Source: Demequina sp. NBRC 110056 | Lineage (GTDB): Bacteria; Actinomycetota; Actinomycetes; Actinomycetales; Demequinaceae | Assembly: GCF_002090155.1 (NCBI RefSeq) | Contig: NZ_BBRM01000003.1 | Coordinates: forward strand, 62,001-126,000 | Length of the DNA stretch: 64,000 nt | Reading direction: 5' to 3' | Shown here: in pieces, positions 45,302 to 53,564 of the stretch | How positions within the stretch are numbered: position 1 is the stretch's first letter | Layout: each line of letters opens with the position of its first letter | Program-made: the position numbers and the translations under genes | The notes under the pieces: generated by a model | Seen by the model: the letters and a program-made list of their open reading frames with translations, nothing else | What the model was told of the DNA's origin: nothing | The model's database searches: none

Positions 45302-46330
45302 CTACCGCGCAGGTGTCGGGGCGTGGCCAAACGCTGGTGCGACCGAGCCCTGGTCGATGTAGGTGGGCGGGATGAGCGTGGTCTCGGGTAGCGAGGCGCT
45401 CGTCTCCACGATGCGGGCGAGCATCTCGACCGCGGCGGAGCAGGAGGCGTGCGCGTCGAGCGGGATGGTGTCGAACGGCACAGGGAAACGGGCAGTGGAG
45501 AACGTGACGCCGGCGGCAATGACCGAGACGTCCGTCGGGACCGACTTGCCGTGGAGCGCGAGCGCGGCGCCCACGCTCGAGGCGACGTCGACGTTGGTGT
45601 TGAGCACCAGCCCATCGACGTCCGGCATGGCGTCGAGGACGTCCTCGACGGCCTCAAGGCCGCGGTGGGTGCGTGGCGTGATCTCGACGTGCTCGATGCC
45701 GAGCTCTGCGACGTGGCGCTCGAAGCCGTGCAGGAAGCGCAGCGGGAAGTTGGACTCGCGGCTCAGGGTCTCCTCAGGGTGGGAGATGAGACCGATGCGC
45801 TTGCGCCCCGCCGCGACGAGGCGGTCGACGGCCAGTGCCGCCGCGGCCTCGAAGTCGAGGTCGACGCACACCAGGCCGGTGGTGTCCTCGGGAACTCCGA
45901 TGAAGACGACGGGGCAGGCGAGCTGACGAGCCAGGTCAGCCCGAGGGTCGTGGGCATCGACGTCGAGGACGATGATGCCGTCCGCGAGGCTGGTGGCAGC
46001 CGAGCGCTTCATGCCGTCGAGCGCGTCATTGTGGACCAGCAAGAGCGTGTCGTAGTCCAGATCGCGCGCCGCCTTGGTCACCTCCATGGCGAACACCATG
46101 TGGGCGCTGTGGTCAGTGTCGGGGTGCAAGGGTGCGGTCACGGCGAAGATCTGTGACCGGTTGGCCGCGAGGGTGCGGGCCGAGGCGTTGGGCAGGTAGC
46201 CCAGGTGCGCCGCCGCGTCGAGGACGCGATTGCGGGTGCTCTCCTTGATGGAGCGCTTCCCGCTCAGGGCGTACGACACCGTCGAGATGCTGACGCCCGC
46301 AGCTCGGGCTACATCATCGATGGTTGCCAT
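45302..46330 (-). CDS. LacI-family repressor of the alpha-xyloside operon
   Basis: This 342-residue protein has an N-terminal LacI headpiece (MATIDDVARAAGVSISTVSYALSGKRSIKESTRNRVLDAAAHLGYLPN) and a type I effector-binding core (GLVCVDLDFEAAAALAVDRLVAAGRKRIGLISH). It is directly upstream of the binding-protein gene, on the same strand. The ATG at 46330 starts the headpiece. Palindromes at 46354 (own promoter) and 45254 (operon) indicate autorepression and control of uptake; an imported xyloside is the likely inducer. Confidence 0.92.
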   Translation of the reverse strand: MATIDDVARAAGVSISTVSYALSGKRSIKESTRNRVLDAAAHLGYLPNASARTLAANRSQIFAVTAPLHPDTDHSAHMVFAMEVTKAARDLDYDTLLLVHNDALDGMKRSAATSLADGIIVLDVDAHDPRADLARQLACPVVFIGVPEDTTGLVCVDLDFEAAAALAVDRLVAAGRKRIGLISHPEETLSRESNFPLRFLHGFERHVAELGIEHVEITPRTHRGLEAVEDVLDAMPDVDGLVLNTNVDVASSVGAALALHGKSVPTDVSVIAAGVTFSTARFPVPFDTIPLDAHASCSAAVEMLARIVETSASLPETTLIPPTYIDQGSVAPAFGHAPTPAR

Positions 46331-46353
46331 CGTCGACCTCTTCGTCTCGGTTG

Positions 46354-46369
46354 TTCGAAGCGCTTCGAA
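46354..46369. promoter_or_regulatory. LacI-type operator in front of the repressor gene
   Basis: TTCGAAGCGCTTCGAA is a perfect 16-bp palindrome 24-39 bp upstream of the repressor start. It contains the 45254 operator in full. Confidence 0.8.
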
Positions 46370-46456
46370 GCGCCTGTGTTGACGACCATAAGTTGCGTTC
46401 GGCAACTTAGCAACCGGGTTTACCGTTTCGTGATCATCGACGCGATCGTGCCGCGA

Positions 46457-46500
46457 CGCGCTCGGGGCGGCGACCCCGAAGGATCCCCGCCCCGAGCGCG
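46457..46500 (-). terminator. Terminator of the lamin-tail-domain protein gene
   Basis: A 14-bp perfect stem (46457-46470, 46487-46500) with a 16-nt loop lies 10 bp past the stop. It separates this gene from the LacI promoter. Confidence 0.8.
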
Positions 46501-46509
46501 TGGGTAGAG

Positions 46510-49500
46510 CTAGACCGTGCGTCGTCGCAGCGCCACGAGGGTCGCGCCGACGAGCGCGAGTCCCAGTGCGAACCACGTGAGCTGCGCGACGCCCTCGGCG
46601 CCGGTGCTCGACAGCGTCGCCGTGCCGTCGGCGGCGACCTCGATCGACGTCGATCCGAGCACGGTGCCGTCCTCGAGCTGCAGCTCGATGGTGTGCGTGC
46701 CCGCAGGGATCGACGCGGGGATCACGATGTCGACCGAGCCGTCCGCGGCGACCGCGAGGGTGCCGAGGTAGGTGGGCTCCGAGTACAGGAATCCCTCGAC
46801 GGTCGTGACGGGACCGGCGCAGTCGAGGTCCAGCACGACCGTGACCGTCGCTCCGGCGGCCGCCGAGGCCGGGGCCTCGAGGGCGCAGCCCAGGTCTGCA
46901 GGCCCCTCGGAACCGGAACCAGCATCCGTGCCGTCGCCGGACCCGCCGTCACCGGCGCCACCGTCCGAGCCGGACCCGCCATCTCCCGAGCCGCCGCCCG
47001 GCGCACCCGCGACGGCGGGCAGGGTGCCGGACCGGAGCGAGAACCCGTCGGTGTCCGCGTCGTCGACGTAGAACGTCGCGACCGCGCCGTCGACCGCGGC
47101 GGAGGACGCCGCCACGGCGAAGCCCTCGTTCGCGACGTTGGGCATCCCGGCCGGGCGCTCGTAGAGCGCGGTCATCTCCCACGTCCCGGCGTCGTGGGCG
47201 AAGGTCGCGATGCGGCCGTCGCAGGCCTCGTCGCACACGACCCACAGGACGTCGCGCTCGCCGTCCCACTGCACGTCGGCGACGAGCGGGAACGACGCCG
47301 CCTCGGTCGACAGCGTGTCCAGCAGCGTGGCCTCGCCGTTCGAGCCGAGCTGCACGATGTAGACCGCTGCGGTGCCCTCGACGCCCACGGCGAACGCATC
47401 GAGCGCCGGGATCCACGTGATGCCCTCGAGGCCGCCGTTGGCGGGCAGCGAGGACAGCGGCGCGAGCTGCGACAGGTTCCACTCGTCGGTGGCCTGCAGC
47501 GTGCCGGTGCCGCCGATCTCGTAGCGCAGGATCGACGGACGGCTCACGGAGCCCGCGTCGTTGTTGCGCTCGGTGGAGACGTAGACCACGCCGGGCTCGC
47601 CCTCGCGCACCGTGACGCCCTCGGCGTCGACCACCCCGGACTCGCCCGCCGGGTAGGCGAGGGCTCGACCCGCCTCGTAGCCGGGCGCGAGCGACCAGGT
47701 GCCGAGCGCATCGGCCGTCAGCCGGTACAGCAGGCCATCGCCGTTCTGCACCGCCCAGAGGTCACCGGTCGCGGCGTCGTAGTCGATGCCCGACATGTCT
47801 CCCGAGAACCACGCCTCGTCGTCGATCACCTCGACGTCCGCGCCGCCGGGCCAGGCGGTCGCCCGCACGAAGCCCTCGCAGTCGTTGAGCTCGCCCGGGG
47901 TCGCCGATGCGGTCGAGACGAACTCTCCCGACCCGTCGGGGCAGCGGCCCCAGCTGGGCGCGCCGTGCGACGTCCACGCGTAGGAGTCGATGAGGGTCTC
48001 GCCGTCCGCCTCGAACAGGCGCACCTCGTCCTCGCCGCCCAGGCCGTAGCCCAGGTCCTGCAGCACGAGCAGCGCTCCGGGCGCGATCGTGGTGTCGGCG
48101 GCCACGGTGTAGACGTGGTCGTCGTCGGAGTCCTTCACGATGAGGCCGGAGGCGTCGACGCTGGTCGCGCCGATGTTGATGATCTCGACCCAGTCCGTGC
48201 CCGAGGAGTTGACCTCGTTGACGCGCAGCGGCGTCGAGCACTCGTTGGGCGCACCCTTGGTCGAGGCGGTGGCGTCGCGCCAGTCGCCGGTGCCGTCGGG
48301 GCAGCGCGCCCACGACACGAGCGCGTGCTCGGGCCACGCGTACTTCGCCGCCAGCTCACCCTCCTCGTCGTAGAGACGGAACATGTCGCCGTTGCCGAGT
48401 CCGAAGGTGAAGCCCTCGGGGTAGGTCGCCGACTCCTGGTCGATCACGAGCAGGCCGCCTGCCGGGACCACGGAGCCGTCCGGCACGACGTCCGTGCGCG
48501 AGTCGTCGTCGTCCTTGATGGCCCAGCCGGAGATGTCGATGTCGGCGTCGGTGAGGTTCGCAACCTCGACCCAGTCGGTGTCGTCGCCGTTGGACTCCAC
48601 CTCGTTGATCGCCAGGTCGCCCGAGAGCTCGGCGGGCTCCTCGACCGGGACCTCGACCTCGCCTGAGCAGTCGTTCGCCGCGCCCGGCGTCGCCGAGCCG
48701 GTCATGCGGAAGTCGCCGGTCGCATCGGCGCAGCGGCCCCACGAGGGGTCCGTGTGCTGTCCCGCGGGCCAGGTCGTCGCATCGAACGGCATGGCCGCGG
48801 CGTCGATGTCGCCGTCGACGATCGCGGTGCCCGCCGAGAACAGGCGCACGGAGTCGCCCTTGCCCAGCCCGAAGTCGAACGTGCCGCCGGGGTTGTCCGA
48901 GTCGTCGTACGCGTCGAGCACGAGGTGACCGCCCGCGGCGATCTCGGTGTCGGCAGGGATGACGTAGTGGTGGTCGGCGTCAGCGTCCGAGACGACCACG
49001 CCGCCCAGGTCGAACGCGACGTCGCCGGTGTTGGCAAGCTCGATCCAGTCGACGCCGCCGAAGTGGCCGGTGTCCTGCGAGGCGACCTCGTTGATCACCA
49101 CGAGGTCCTCGAGCACGGGGGCGGCGGGGGCGACGTTCGCGGCGCCGGGCGTGGCCTCGCCGGTGAAGGCGAAGTCGCCGGTGCCGTCGGGAAGGCGGCC
49201 CCACGAGGCGCCGTCGTCGTCGGTGTGGGTGTCGTCGGGCCATCCGCCGACGGTGAAGGGCTCGGCGGCGTCGTCGACGACGCCGTCCACCACCGCGGTG
49301 CCGGCCGAGTACAGGCGCACCTCGTCACCCTTGCCGAGCCCGAACGCCAGGACTCCCTCAGGGCCCGTGGCCTTGTCGCCAGCGAGCACCAGGTAGGCCC
49401 CGGCGCCGAGCATCGTGCCCGCGGGGATCGCGTACGCGTCCTCGTCCTTGTCGTCCGTGACGATCACGCCGGAGAGGTCCAGCGGCTCGGTGCCGATGTT

Positions 49501-49683
49501 CGTGAGCTCGACCCAGTCCTCGCCGTCGAAGTGGCCGGTGTCCTGCGAGGTGACCTCGTTGACGACCAGGAACTCCTCGGGCGTCGCCGGGTTGACGGCG
49601 AGCGCCGGGGCCGTGACCGCGAACGGCGCGGCGGTGAGCGTGGTGGCGGCCGCGAGCGCGGCCGACCTCCGGGGGTATCGCAT
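46510..49683 (-). CDS. Large surface protein with four lamin-tail domains and a beta-propeller-like region
   Basis: This 1057-residue exported protein has a signal peptide (SAALAAATTLTAAPFAVTAPALA). Four lamin-tail (LTD) domains follow, each opening with NEV.S....DW(V/I)E(L/I).N (at about 42, 200, 365 and 500). Next comes a propeller-like region (about 630-930) related to esterase-like phytase/SdiA propellers (VVDAEGVTVREGEPGVVYVSTERN), a Gly/Ser/Asp linker and an Ig-like domain. LSSTG (1024-1028), a hydrophobic helix and RRRTV form a sortase-type anchor. GAGGGGAA precedes the ATG. It probably binds or degrades an extracellular nucleic acid or phosphate polymer; this is inference. Confidence 0.85.
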   Translation of the reverse strand: MRYPRRSAALAAATTLTAAPFAVTAPALAVNPATPEEFLVVNEVTSQDTGHFDGEDWVELTNIGTEPLDLSGVIVTDDKDEDAYAIPAGTMLGAGAYLVLAGDKATGPEGVLAFGLGKGDEVRLYSAGTAVVDGVVDDAAEPFTVGGWPDDTHTDDDGASWGRLPDGTGDFAFTGEATPGAANVAPAAPVLEDLVVINEVASQDTGHFGGVDWIELANTGDVAFDLGGVVVSDADADHHYVIPADTEIAAGGHLVLDAYDDSDNPGGTFDFGLGKGDSVRLFSAGTAIVDGDIDAAAMPFDATTWPAGQHTDPSWGRCADATGDFRMTGSATPGAANDCSGEVEVPVEEPAELSGDLAINEVESNGDDTDWVEVANLTDADIDISGWAIKDDDDSRTDVVPDGSVVPAGGLLVIDQESATYPEGFTFGLGNGDMFRLYDEEGELAAKYAWPEHALVSWARCPDGTGDWRDATASTKGAPNECSTPLRVNEVNSSGTDWVEIINIGATSVDASGLIVKDSDDDHVYTVAADTTIAPGALLVLQDLGYGLGGEDEVRLFEADGETLIDSYAWTSHGAPSWGRCPDGSGEFVSTASATPGELNDCEGFVRATAWPGGADVEVIDDEAWFSGDMSGIDYDAATGDLWAVQNGDGLLYRLTADALGTWSLAPGYEAGRALAYPAGESGVVDAEGVTVREGEPGVVYVSTERNNDAGSVSRPSILRYEIGGTGTLQATDEWNLSQLAPLSSLPANGGLEGITWIPALDAFAVGVEGTAAVYIVQLGSNGEATLLDTLSTEAASFPLVADVQWDGERDVLWVVCDEACDGRIATFAHDAGTWEMTALYERPAGMPNVANEGFAVAASSAAVDGAVATFYVDDADTDGFSLRSGTLPAVAGAPGGGSGDGGSGSDGGAGDGGSGDGTDAGSGSEGPADLGCALEAPASAAAGATVTVVLDLDCAGPVTTVEGFLYSEPTYLGTLAVAADGSVDIVIPASIPAGTHTIELQLEDGTVLGSTSIEVAADGTATLSSTGAEGVAQLTWFALGLALVGATLVALRRRTV

Positions 49684-49940
49684 GGGTTCTTCCCCTCGTT
49701 GGGAGCGAAGTAGCAGGGACGAGGGAAACCTAGGGGGCCAACCCGAACGGACCCTGAATGCCAGGTGACGGTTGGATGGCGGCTCGTCGCGGAGGCGCCT
49801 GTGGAGGGCGGAGCGGGGCGGGTGCCCGCGTGCGGGACGGCCGTGGAGGCCGTGCGCGCGGGCCGCCCAACTCCTGCCGCGGCGCCTGAGCGGCCACGTC
49901 GGCGGCGGTCGGCGCGGACGAGTCCGCAGCGCGCCAACCG

Positions 49941-49985
49941 GTGTGGGGCGGAGCGGTGTGGGGCGGAGCGGTGTGGGGCGGAGCG
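49941..49985. repeat. Three tandem copies of a 15-bp unit
   Basis: GTGTGGGGCGGAGCG is repeated exactly three times. It lies in the 309-bp gap (49684-49992) between the lamin-tail protein gene and the small membrane peptide gene, which otherwise shows only GC-rich sequence without a convincing gene. Confidence 0.85.
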
Positions 49986-49992
49986 TTGAGGC

Positions 49993-50136
49993 TCAGCCCA
50001 GGCGGCGGCGAGCCACGTACAGCGCGGCGCCGCCGACCATGATGCCCAGCGTGCTCCACGTGATGAGCGTGGCCTCCCAGGCGCCGCCGACTGCGGCGAC
50101 GGCATCGAGTGCGATCGAGCTCAACTCGGCGGACAT
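49993..50136 (-). CDS. 47-residue single-pass membrane protein
   Basis: This short gene encodes 47 residues: a polar head, one membrane helix (ATLITWSTLGIMVGGAALYV) and a basic end (ARRRLG). GAGAGGG precedes the ATG by 7-8 nt. Its topology is inside-positive at the C-terminus. It is below the usual length cutoff of gene callers. It lies upstream of the lamin-tail protein gene on the same strand, 310 bp away. I do not recognise a family. Confidence 0.5.
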   Translation of the reverse strand: MSAELSSIALDAVAAVGGAWEATLITWSTLGIMVGGAALYVARRRLG

Positions 50137-50243
50137 GCGCTTACCCTCTCGTCGGTACGGGACTTCTCCTACGACTCGACGGTAGGTCGCGCACGCGAAC
50201 GGGCCCTGAACTCAGGGTGACGGCGAGGTGACGTTTGTCGGCG

Positions 50244-50666
50244 CTATCCCTGGCGCCAGGGGAGACCGGCGGCGCGCCAGCCCTGCCAGCCGCGGTGGCC
50301 GTCCTCGTTGACGGCGCCCTCGAACCCCTCGAGGACGTTGTACGACGGGCCGATGCCGGCGTCGGTGGCGGCGACCGCCGCGCCGATCGAGCGCTGGCCC
50401 GAGCGGCACAGGAAGATGATCGGCGTCTCGCCGTCGGCCTCGATGCCGCCCTCGTTGAGCTGCTGGACGAACTGGAAGTTGCGGGCGCCGTCGGGGTACG
50501 ACACCCACTCGATGAACAGGGTCTCGTGCGGCGTCGAGGAGGTGTCCGGCACGCCCACGAACCGCCACTCGGCCTCGGTGCGCACGTCCACGAGGCGGGC
50601 GTCCGGGTTCGACGTGAGGATGTCCCACGCCTCCTGCGGCGTGATGTCTCCGGCGTAGTTGCTCAT
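50244..50666 (-). CDS. Rhodanese-like sulfurtransferase
   Basis: This 140-residue single rhodanese domain has RLVDVRTEAEWRFVG and the active-site loop FLCRSGQRS with the persulfide-forming Cys. It is likely a cytosolic thiosulfate:acceptor sulfurtransferase or sulfur carrier. The ATG at 50666 has TAGACT 8 nt upstream (leaderless); the frame is open upstream. Confidence 0.9.
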   Translation of the reverse strand: MSNYAGDITPQEAWDILTSNPDARLVDVRTEAEWRFVGVPDTSSTPHETLFIEWVSYPDGARNFQFVQQLNEGGIEADGETPIIFLCRSGQRSIGAAVAATDAGIGPSYNVLEGFEGAVNEDGHRGWQGWRAAGLPWRQG

Positions 50667-50801
50667 GACCGGCAGTCTAGACATCGGCGCGCTGGTCACC
50701 CGTGCCGCCCCACCACCGGGTTCGTGTAGACGTCGCCCCGATTCCGCGCCTCCGTGCCTCCTGCGTGTCGATGCGGGTCCGCCGCGTGAGGCAAGCCCCC
50801 A

Positions 50802-50813
50802 CTTGCATGCAAG
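50802..50813. promoter_or_regulatory. Palindrome in the ArsR promoter
   Basis: CTTGCATGCAAG, a perfect 12-bp palindrome, and a further CTTGC at 50820 lie near the -35 of the ArsR gene, with TATTCT (50826-50831) as -10. It is a candidate autoregulatory operator. Confidence 0.55.
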
Positions 50814-50837
50814 CTGCGACTTGCCTATTCTGGTCGC

Positions 50838-51122
50838 GTGCCCGATGTCTACGACGCCCTCGCCGCCCCGGCGCGCCGCGCCATCCTCGACGCGCTCGCC
50901 GAGCGCGCCGACCAGACGCTGTTCGAGCTCGTCAACCGCCTGGGCAGCGACCCGGCGACGGCTCTCACCCGGCAGGCGGTCTCCCAGCACCTCCAGGTGC
51001 TCGAGGACGCGGGTCTCGTCGAGCGTCGCCGCCAGGGGCGGTACGTCCTGCACACCCTCACCCCCGAGCCGCTGCGCGAGATCGCGCGGCGCTGGCTCAC
51101 CGACCCCCAGGAGCAGTCATGA
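50838..51122 (+). CDS. ArsR-family regulator
   Basis: This 94-residue winged-helix protein has VYDALAAPARRAILDALAERADQTLFELVNRLG, then [33 protein letters not shown]. It lacks a metal-binding Cys pair. The start is GTG, 6 nt after TATTCT. It overlaps the following VOC gene by 4 bp (ATGA), so the two likely form a regulator/enzyme unit. Confidence 0.88.
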   Translation: MPDVYDALAAPARRAILDALAERADQTLFELVNRLGSDPATALTRQAVSQHLQVLEDAGLVERRRQGRYVLHTLTPEPLREIARRWLTDPQEQS

Positions 51123-51529
51123 TCGGCATCCACCTCGCCTCCGTGTTCGTCACCGACCAGGAGCGAGCCAAGGACTTCTACACTCGCGTGCTCGGGTTCG
51201 AGCTCCGCAACGACGTCGACCTCGGCCCAGGCGGCCGGTGGCTCACCGTGGGCAACCCCGGGCAGGAGGCGAGCGCGGGCGTGCCGGCGGTCGAGCTGCT
51301 GCTCGAGCCCGCAGGTCACCCCGCCGTGGCGCCGTACCAGGAGGCGCTGGTGACTGACGGCATCCCGGCGACGTCGTTCAGCGTCGACGACGTGGAGGCC
51401 GAGCACGCGCGGCTCGTCGAGCTGGGCGTGACGTTCGTGCAGCCGCCCACCGCGATGGGGCCCGTCACGACCGCCGTCCTGGACGACACGTGCGGCAACC
51501 TCATCCAGCTCGCGCAGATGAACGGCTGA
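51119..51529 (+). CDS. VOC-family (glyoxalase/dioxygenase-like) protein
   Basis: This 136-residue protein has the VOC beta-alpha-beta repeats: HLASVFVTDQERAKDFYTRVLGFELRNDV and TSFSVDDVEAEHARLVELGVTF, ending VLDDTCGNLIQLAQM. These proteins include glyoxalase, dioxygenase and antibiotic-resistance types. No activity is assigned. It is coupled to an ArsR regulator, a common pair. Confidence 0.88.
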   Translation: MIGIHLASVFVTDQERAKDFYTRVLGFELRNDVDLGPGGRWLTVGNPGQEASAGVPAVELLLEPAGHPAVAPYQEALVTDGIPATSFSVDDVEAEHARLVELGVTFVQPPTAMGPVTTAVLDDTCGNLIQLAQMNG

Positions 51530-51560
51530 CCAGGCCGGTCCGCGGTCAGATGGCGCCGCG

Positions 51561-53564
51561 TCAGGGTCGCGAGAGCGCCTGAGCTCGGGAGCTCCGTGCC
51601 CGCCGCGTCAACCCGGCGCCCGCCGCGCACACGGCGATGAACGCGACGTTCGCCACCGCGGTGATCGCCGTGAGGTTGCTCACCAGCGCCCACAGGGGGC
51701 TGGGGAACGCTGGCGTGGCGCCGCCGTAGATGGGAGACCAGCCCATCGCCATCGCGGTCGCGGCGGGAACCATGATGATCACGCCGGCGAGCGCGCCGAG
51801 CGCCGTGCCGAGGACCTGCGGCGCCCCGTACCGCACAGCGTCGGACAGGCCCAGGCGCTGCGCATCGAGACCCAGCGCACTCGCCGTGGCGTCCTCGTCG
51901 GCCGTGAGCCGCCGCGTCGCCGTCCACCCGGCTGCGCACAAGGCCTGGGTCGCCACGAGGGCGGCGGCGGCCACCGGCCAGGGGGAGTAGGACGCGGACC
52001 CGAAGGTGATGAACGTGACGGCGCTCACCCCCACCAGCGTCGTCACCGTGAGCGCTGGGAGCGTGGTGAGGATCGCGGCCTGGCGCGGATGCGCGGCGAT
52101 GACTGCGCCCGCGTGCAGGAGCGCCGGGTGGTGCGAGCGACCCACGAGCCTCCCGAGCACTGCGGCGAGACGCCGTGCGGTCTCCACCAGCACGGGCACG
52201 AAGGTGACGAGGGCGCCCGCGCACAGGAGCAGCGACCACGGCGCCTCCTCCTGGCTGGCGTTCGCGGCCGCGATGAGGAAGGCGATGTAGAGCGCAGCGA
52301 ACAGGAGGGCCACGGGCAGGAGTGGGGCGCGGCGCGACAGCGTGGCCTCGTCGACCGAGGGCAGGTCCTTGAGGGCCGCCGACGGCGAGACGCGCGAGGC
52401 GAGCACCGCGGGCATGGCGGCGGTGACGAGCCCGAGCGCGACGCCGCCGCCGAGCGCGAGCCAGTACAGGGTCGGGCTCGTGGTGAGCGGCACGGGCAAC
52501 GCTGCCGCCAGCGAGTGACGATGCGCCGCGTACTGGGCTGCCGCGACCCCCAGGCCGCTCGCGAGTCCCAGCGCCGCGCCGGCGACGCCGATCACGACGC
52601 CCTCCGCGACCGTCGCGACCGCGATGCGCCCGCGAGTCGCGCCGAGAGCCTGCGCCGTGGCCGTCCACTGGACGCGGCTGGCAGCTTGTGCGCGGCCCAC
52701 GGCGAACGCCATCGCGACGAGCCCGACCGCCAGCGCGATCGCGAGCCACATTGGGGCGACGACGTTGGGCGGCGTCGACAGCGCGCCTCCGGAGGACCAC
52801 ATCTCGGTGAAGGTCTGGGCGAGAGCGGGCGTGGTCGTGTCCCACGACACGGTCACCGTCGCGTACGCGTGGCGCGTGCCGTCCGAGTCGACGAGTGCCG
52901 CGTCGACGGCCGCGACCGCCGCGCTCGCGTCCTCCGTCGGCAGGTACGCGCGCCCCACGGGCCACGCGTCGGCTGGCCACATCGCGCCGTCGTAGGCGAG
53001 TCCTGACAGCGTCCGCGACTCGACCGCGCCTGACGCCGTCCCTGGCGGCCCGCTGGGCGCGACCGCGACGACGTCGCCCAGGCCGACACCGAGCGCCTCG
53101 GCGGTCGACGCCTCGAGCATCACGTCGCCCGGCCCGGGAGCTCGTCCGTCGGCGACCGCATCGTCCCATCGCACGTCGCCCCATTGGACGGCTGCGACCT
53201 CGCCCCACGGCCCCGCGGAGTCCGACGAGACGGTGACCTCGGCTCCCTGCAGGGCTGCGACGGCTCCCGCGCCCTCGGCGTTGGCCGTCGCGATCAGGTC
53301 CTCGAGCTCGGCCACGGTCATCGGCACGCCGTACTCGTCGATGTCGGGCGCGGGCCCGCCGTCGGGCGGGTAGAGGGCGGCCTGGGCGGAGACCTCTCGA
53401 ACGTCGCCCGACGCGACGGCGTACGCCCGCTCCTGGGCCTCGAGCGTGCGATCGACGGTCCAGGCGTAGGAGGCCAGCGCGACAGCGGCGGCGATGAGCA
53501 GCGTCGCCCAGATCGCGTAGGCGCGCTGGGAGCGGATCTGCTCCCGCAGGAGGGTCCAGGTCAT
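51561..53564 (-). CDS. FtsX-like ABC permease, third of three
   Basis: This 667-residue membrane protein has about ten helices and a large extracytoplasmic domain between helices 1 and 2. It begins MTWTLLREQIRSQRAYAIW, almost identical to the start of the 53561 permease, so the two are tandem duplicates. The ATG at 53564 overlaps the preceding stop (ATGA). QALGATRGRIAVATVAEGVVIGV and ASRVSPSAALKDLPS are MacB/FtsX-type loops. The terminal tail is Arg/Ser-rich. Confidence 0.88.
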   Translation of the reverse strand: MTWTLLREQIRSQRAYAIWATLLIAAAVALASYAWTVDRTLEAQERAYAVASGDVREVSAQAALYPPDGGPAPDIDEYGVPMTVAELEDLIATANAEGAGAVAALQGAEVTVSSDSAGPWGEVAAVQWGDVRWDDAVADGRAPGPGDVMLEASTAEALGVGLGDVVAVAPSGPPGTASGAVESRTLSGLAYDGAMWPADAWPVGRAYLPTEDASAAVAAVDAALVDSDGTRHAYATVTVSWDTTTPALAQTFTEMWSSGGALSTPPNVVAPMWLAIALAVGLVAMAFAVGRAQAASRVQWTATAQALGATRGRIAVATVAEGVVIGVAGAALGLASGLGVAAAQYAAHRHSLAAALPVPLTTSPTLYWLALGGGVALGLVTAAMPAVLASRVSPSAALKDLPSVDEATLSRRAPLLPVALLFAALYIAFLIAAANASQEEAPWSLLLCAGALVTFVPVLVETARRLAAVLGRLVGRSHHPALLHAGAVIAAHPRQAAILTTLPALTVTTLVGVSAVTFITFGSASYSPWPVAAAALVATQALCAAGWTATRRLTADEDATASALGLDAQRLGLSDAVRYGAPQVLGTALGALAGVIIMVPAATAMAMGWSPIYGGATPAFPSPLWALVSNLTAITAVANVAFIAVCAAGAGLTRRARSSRAQALSRP

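Noticed and set aside
49941-49985. Possible CRISPR-like array
   Set aside because: The three 15-bp units are contiguous, with no spacers and no cas genes nearby.
49730-50059. A 109-codon minus-strand frame with Pro-Pro-His-Thr repeats
   Set aside because: Its repeats come from the 15-bp DNA repeat, and it overlaps the better-supported 47-residue gene in another frame.
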